The notes below the pieces were generated by a model. That model was not told where the DNA came from. It ran no database searches and was given only the letters and a program-made list of their open reading frames with translations. From Defluviitalea phaphyphila (GTDB lineage Bacteria; Bacillota; Clostridia; Lachnospirales; Defluviitaleaceae), in contig NZ_JWID01000010.1 in the NCBI RefSeq assembly GCF_001466305.1, positions 1-58,991 of the forward strand: 58,991 bases of DNA, read 5' to 3'. This document shows positions 57,007 to 58,991 of the stretch, in pieces. How positions within the stretch are numbered: the stretch's first letter is position 1; every line of letters begins with the position of its first letter. The translations under genes were made by a program, and so were the position numbers.

Positions 57007-57249
57007 TTCTATTCCTCCTTGTTTTTTTTATAGATAAATTGAAATTTATACTTAATTCAACAATTTCATTAAATAAAATTATCTATAAATAGTATGTCTA
57101 TTATACATTAAAATAACAATCAATCATTATTATATAGTGTTAAATTTATAGTTACAACATATTTTATATCTTAAAAATCATATAATTTTTTCACATTTAT
57201 TCCTATTTATGTATAAAATATTATAAAAAAATAAAGGAGTGTGCGTTTA

Positions 57250-57438
57250 ATGAATACATCTAATAATATGCCAAAACACATGCCTTTTCCCATGATGCCT
57301 GTAATGCCAAAAAATATTCAACTCGCTAGGACTTATATTCTAGATCAACCTTATGATAATTTATTCCCATTAAATGAAGCATTAAAAAAAGGAACCTTAT
57401 TTCCTAATCTTTATCAACCATATTCAAAAAATAAATAA
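57250..57438 (+). CDS. cotJA: Spore coat-associated protein CotJA
   Basis: A 62-residue Pro/Met-rich protein with the CotJA pattern: a PFPMMPVMPKNIQLARTYILDQ stretch (PMPPMP...LARAYVPFQ-like) followed by PYDNLFPLNEALKKGTLFPNLYQPY. ATG 57250 is chosen with AAGGAG ten bases upstream; the GTG three codons before would overlap that site. In Bacillus cotJABC is a mother-cell, sigma-E-dependent operon for inner coat proteins. CotJB follows 12 nt later. Confidence 0.92.
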   Translation: MNTSNNMPKHMPFPMMPVMPKNIQLARTYILDQPYDNLFPLNEALKKGTLFPNLYQPYSKNK

Positions 57439-57450
57439 AGGAGGATATAT

Positions 57451-57753
57451 ATGGATATAATGCATAGGGAACAATGCTTAAGAAAAATACAAGAATTAGA
57501 ATTTGCAGTAATTGAACTTAATTTATATTTAGATACCCATCCTACCCATCAACAAGCTCTTATGGACTATAATAAACTTACTCAAGAATTAATGAACGCT
57601 AAGATTATGTACGAAAGACAATTTGGCCCATTAACTAATTTCGGATATGCTCCTAGCCAATATCCTTGGCAATGGATAGAATCTCCTTGGCCTTGGGAAA
57701 ATGAACATACATGTAAGGAGGATATGTCATGTGGATCTATGAAAAGAAATTAG
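57451..57753 (+). CDS. cotJB: Spore coat protein CotJB
   Basis: A 100-residue protein with the CotJB features LRKIQELEFAVIELNLYLDTHP, QALMDYNKLTQELMNAK and the Trp-rich tail YPWQWIESPWPWE. AAGGAGGATATAT precedes the ATG. It overlaps the cotJC start by 25 bases, as the operon usually does. It acts with CotJA and CotJC in the spore coat. The last ~14 residues (CKEDMSCGSMKRN) arise from the overlap. Confidence 0.93.
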   Translation: MDIMHREQCLRKIQELEFAVIELNLYLDTHPTHQQALMDYNKLTQELMNAKIMYERQFGPLTNFGYAPSQYPWQWIESPWPWENEHTCKEDMSCGSMKRN

Positions 57754-57935
57754 AATATCCAGTTAAAGTTGATAGTTGCAACCCTACTCTTGCAGCTATG
57801 ATTTTAGAACAATTTGGAGGTCCTGATGGAGAATTATCAGCTGGAATAAGATATCTTACCCAAAGATGGACCATGCCTACTAATCAAGCTAAAGCTATTC
57901 TTACAGATATTGGAACTGAAGAATTAGTACCATAA
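57729..57935 (+). CDS. cotJC: CotJC, 5' part cut off by an inserted element
   Basis: CotJC is normally a ~190-residue manganese-catalase-like coat protein. Here only about the first 66 residues match: MWIYEKKLEYPVKVDSCNP, LAAMILEQFGGPDGELSAG, IRYLTQRWTMPTNQAKAIL and the conserved TDIGTEEL, where the next family residues are AHLEMI (metal ligands). The frame instead reads VP and stops. The following DNA has higher GC and foreign genes, so the gene is interrupted at about 57927-57930. AAGGAGG precedes ATG 57729. It could be restored if the element excises during sporulation. Confidence 0.9.
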   Translation: MWIYEKKLEYPVKVDSCNPTLAAMILEQFGGPDGELSAGIRYLTQRWTMPTNQAKAILTDIGTEELVP

Positions 57936-57961
57936 TGTTATAAGTGATAGCCAATAAAATA

Positions 57962-57994
57962 CCCGCAACCCCTTGGAATTAAAGGAATTGCGGG
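57962..57994 (-). terminator. Terminator near the element's left end
   Basis: CCCGCAA / TTGCGGG outer stem and CCTT / AAGG inner stem; on the minus strand it is followed by TATTTTATTGG. It ends the small gene at 58016. Confidence 0.75.
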
Positions 57995-58015
57995 CGTTTA
58001 TGCTTATGTATATTA

Positions 58016-58252
58016 TTATTGCTCCGCTGCTACTGAAAAGTGCTCCTGTGCTTTGCGGGCTATACTAGCTAAGATATCCTCAATGTCTTTATCGCTGCGA
58101 TTATAGCAATAATCATCACATATCTTTATACGGGTATTGCCTATCTTAAACTCCTCTACAACATTATTCTTTTTTCTTTCCTTATTCTTCTCAGCCACGC
58201 ATACACCACCTCTTGGTAATGTATATGCTACTGCTGATTGTCCTCTTGCCAT
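58016..58252 (-). CDS. Small element-encoded protein of unknown function
   Basis: A 78-residue protein read towards the cotJC junction. Two starts are possible: ATG 58252 behind GGGGGTATATCA, or GTG 58198 behind AGAGGTGG, which gives a 60-residue protein beginning VAEKNKERKKN. The core VVEEFKIGNTRIKICDDYCY resembles small proteins seen beside recombinase genes in Firmicute prophages and integrative elements (from memory, not searched). It is charged, with no membrane segment. Being nearest the junction, it could be an excision accessory factor, but that is inference. Confidence 0.6.
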   Translation of the reverse strand: MARGQSAVAYTLPRGGVCVAEKNKERKKNNVVEEFKIGNTRIKICDDYCYNRSDKDIEDILASIARKAQEHFSVAAEQ

Positions 58253-58420
58253 TGATATACCCCCAATAAACTCGTTTTTATGGGGTGTTTTATGAATGGC
58301 CTGATTTTGCGGGGGATTTTACTAATAAAAAATGCGAGTGTTCTTTATCGTCCTAAGATATTTAGCACAGGTAAGACTGGCCTAATGTGTGTAGTATGTG
58401 TTAAAATCTGCGTAGAGGAG

Positions 58421-58991
58421 GTGATAGGCATAGCTCGACTAACTGAAAAGCAAAAGAAAATCCAAGAATATCTAAAAAACGCTTGGGAACTGTCCGATAG
58501 AAGCGTCGCTCGTGCATTGGGTGTTTCTCATTCCACGGTCGGTAGGGTGCGTCAAGAAATGATTCAAAGTGGTCGATTCGACCATCTGTCTAATGAGGAC
58601 GAGGAGTGGATGAACCACCCGTATATACAAGCAAATAAAGGCTTATTGGAAACTTTGAATCCACGAGGACTGCGCGCTATTAAAAGGCTTGATGTGCTTG
58701 ACTATATGATGACACACCCACAAATAAAAAGTCCTTGTGTCGCACAGGCTTACCTTGAAAGAGAGAAAAGGCAAAAACGTAAGGATGCAAGAGTAGTTTT
58801 GAACATAAATGACGTAGATATCAGGGTTGCTGACGTCAGGCAGGTTGGACAGTTTGACTGGATAAGGGATAATAGCGTTGATTTATGTATATGTGACCCG
58901 CCGTGGGGTAAATCGTCGCCTGAGGTGTGCGAAGGTATAAGTAAAGTTGCTGCCAGTAAACTCCGTGATGGAGGCAATTTACTTGTTCTTG
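58421..58991 (+). CDS. HTH-DNA methyltransferase (partial, runs off the right edge)
   Basis: An open frame to the window end. Residues near the start read ARLTEKQKKIQEYLKNAWEL followed by a helix-turn-helix, DRSVARALGVSHSTVGRVRQ, then a linker and, near the end, a methyltransferase motif with DLCICDPPWGKS (DPPW, N6-adenine type) and KLRDGGNLLVL. Such proteins occur in phages and mobile elements. The start is uncertain: AGGAGG (58416-58421) is ideally placed for an ATA codon at 58430; GTG 58421 overlaps the site. The frame stays open upstream to ATG 58292, but that stretch has an unlikely composition. Confidence 0.7.
   Translation, partial: MIGIARLTEKQKKIQEYLKNAWELSDRSVARALGVSHSTVGRVRQEMIQSGRFDHLSNEDEEWMNHPYIQANKGLLETLNPRGLRAIKRLDVLDYMMTHPQIKSPCVAQAYLEREKRQKRKDARVVLNINDVDIRVADVRQVGQFDWIRDNSVDLCICDPPWGKSSPEVCEGISKVAASKLRDGGNLLVL

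Larger units (their letters stand above)
57928..58991. mobile_element. Left end of a mobile element inserted in cotJC
   Basis: From about 57928 to the window end the sequence changes: GC rises visibly, codon use differs (CGT, CTG, CCG become common), and the genes are of element type. The junction falls directly after GAAGAATTAG of cotJC. There is no tRNA, IS inverted repeat or transposase at this end. No recombinase is visible; it would have to lie beyond 58991. It may be a prophage, an integrative element or a skin-like intervening element. Confidence 0.7.

Noticed and set aside
1-58991. CRISPR array, IS element or rRNA operon
   Set aside because: No regularly spaced identical repeats, transposase or rRNA sequence was found; the only repeats are phased T-tracts and terminator-like copies.

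Overview
This window comes from a very AT-rich (roughly 25-30% GC by eye), spore-forming anaerobic Firmicute. It most resembles the Clostridia/Tissierellia; no species is claimed. The supporting evidence is clostridial gene order (smc-ftsY-ylxM-ffh-rpsP-khpA-rimM-trmD; era/yqzL/recO/glycyl-tRNA synthetase; dnaG-sigA-trmK-nif3), spore genes (ylbJ, an alpha/beta-type SASP, cotJABC), acetate fermentation genes (pta-ackA), an anaerobic sulfite reductase (asrABC) and pyruvate phosphate dikinase. AGGAGG-type ribosome sites and rho-independent terminators are plentiful.

Layout. 1-1225: the 5' end of an NfnA/SudB-like flavoprotein subunit (- strand), divergent from an AraC-family regulator preceded by ~21-bp-phased T-tracts. 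1341-12673: a long minus-strand operon for lipid and acyl-carrier functions, SRP targeting, chromosome condensation and ribosome/tRNA maturation, headed by a perfect-consensus promoter at 12645-12673. 12678-17638: pta-ackA (-), then tmcAL and ylbJ (+). 17649-21827: a coiled-coil protein, coaD, rsmD, a SASP and recG (-). 21828-26490: AT-rich gaps, small unknown proteins, a short FtsH, a phage-like recombination-type protein, and a structured C-rich RNA candidate. 26493-29684: PBP2, tRNA-Thr(CGT) and a GNAT enzyme. 29838-33397: a FocA/NirC-type channel with asrABC, probably sulfite reduction plus HS- export, behind a Crp/Fnr-like dyad placed at -41.5. 33541-37662: a FecBCD-type ABC importer divergent from a beta-solenoid lipoprotein, with the unit flanked by two near-identical ~50-bp direct repeats. 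37895-39033: a flavin reductase with a perfect operator-like dyad, and a DUF134 regulator. 39144-39491: RNase P RNA. 39544-47324: TGS-nucleoside kinase, nif3, trmK, sigA, dnaG, a DUF188 protein and dgt. 47586-48967: a Cys-rich DUF11-type protein split by a frameshift. 49181-57006: ppdK with a structured leader, a T-box-controlled glycyl-tRNA synthetase, recO, yqzL, mgtE and era. 57250-58991: cotJA, cotJB and a cotJC cut off at codon ~66 by foreign, higher-GC DNA that runs off the end of the window.

Most notable point: the cotJC interruption has the form of a sporulation 'intervening element' (like skin in sigK or SPbeta in spsM). A mother-cell spore-coat gene is broken cleanly at a conserved motif by DNA carrying a small element-type gene and a partial HTH-DNA adenine methyltransferase. 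The recombinase and the cotJC remainder would lie beyond the right edge, so developmental excision remains an inference. Other leads are the C-rich RNA at 26230-26356, the dyad operators at asr and flavin reductase, the ppdK leader, and the (GA)n frameshift in the DUF11-type surface protein.
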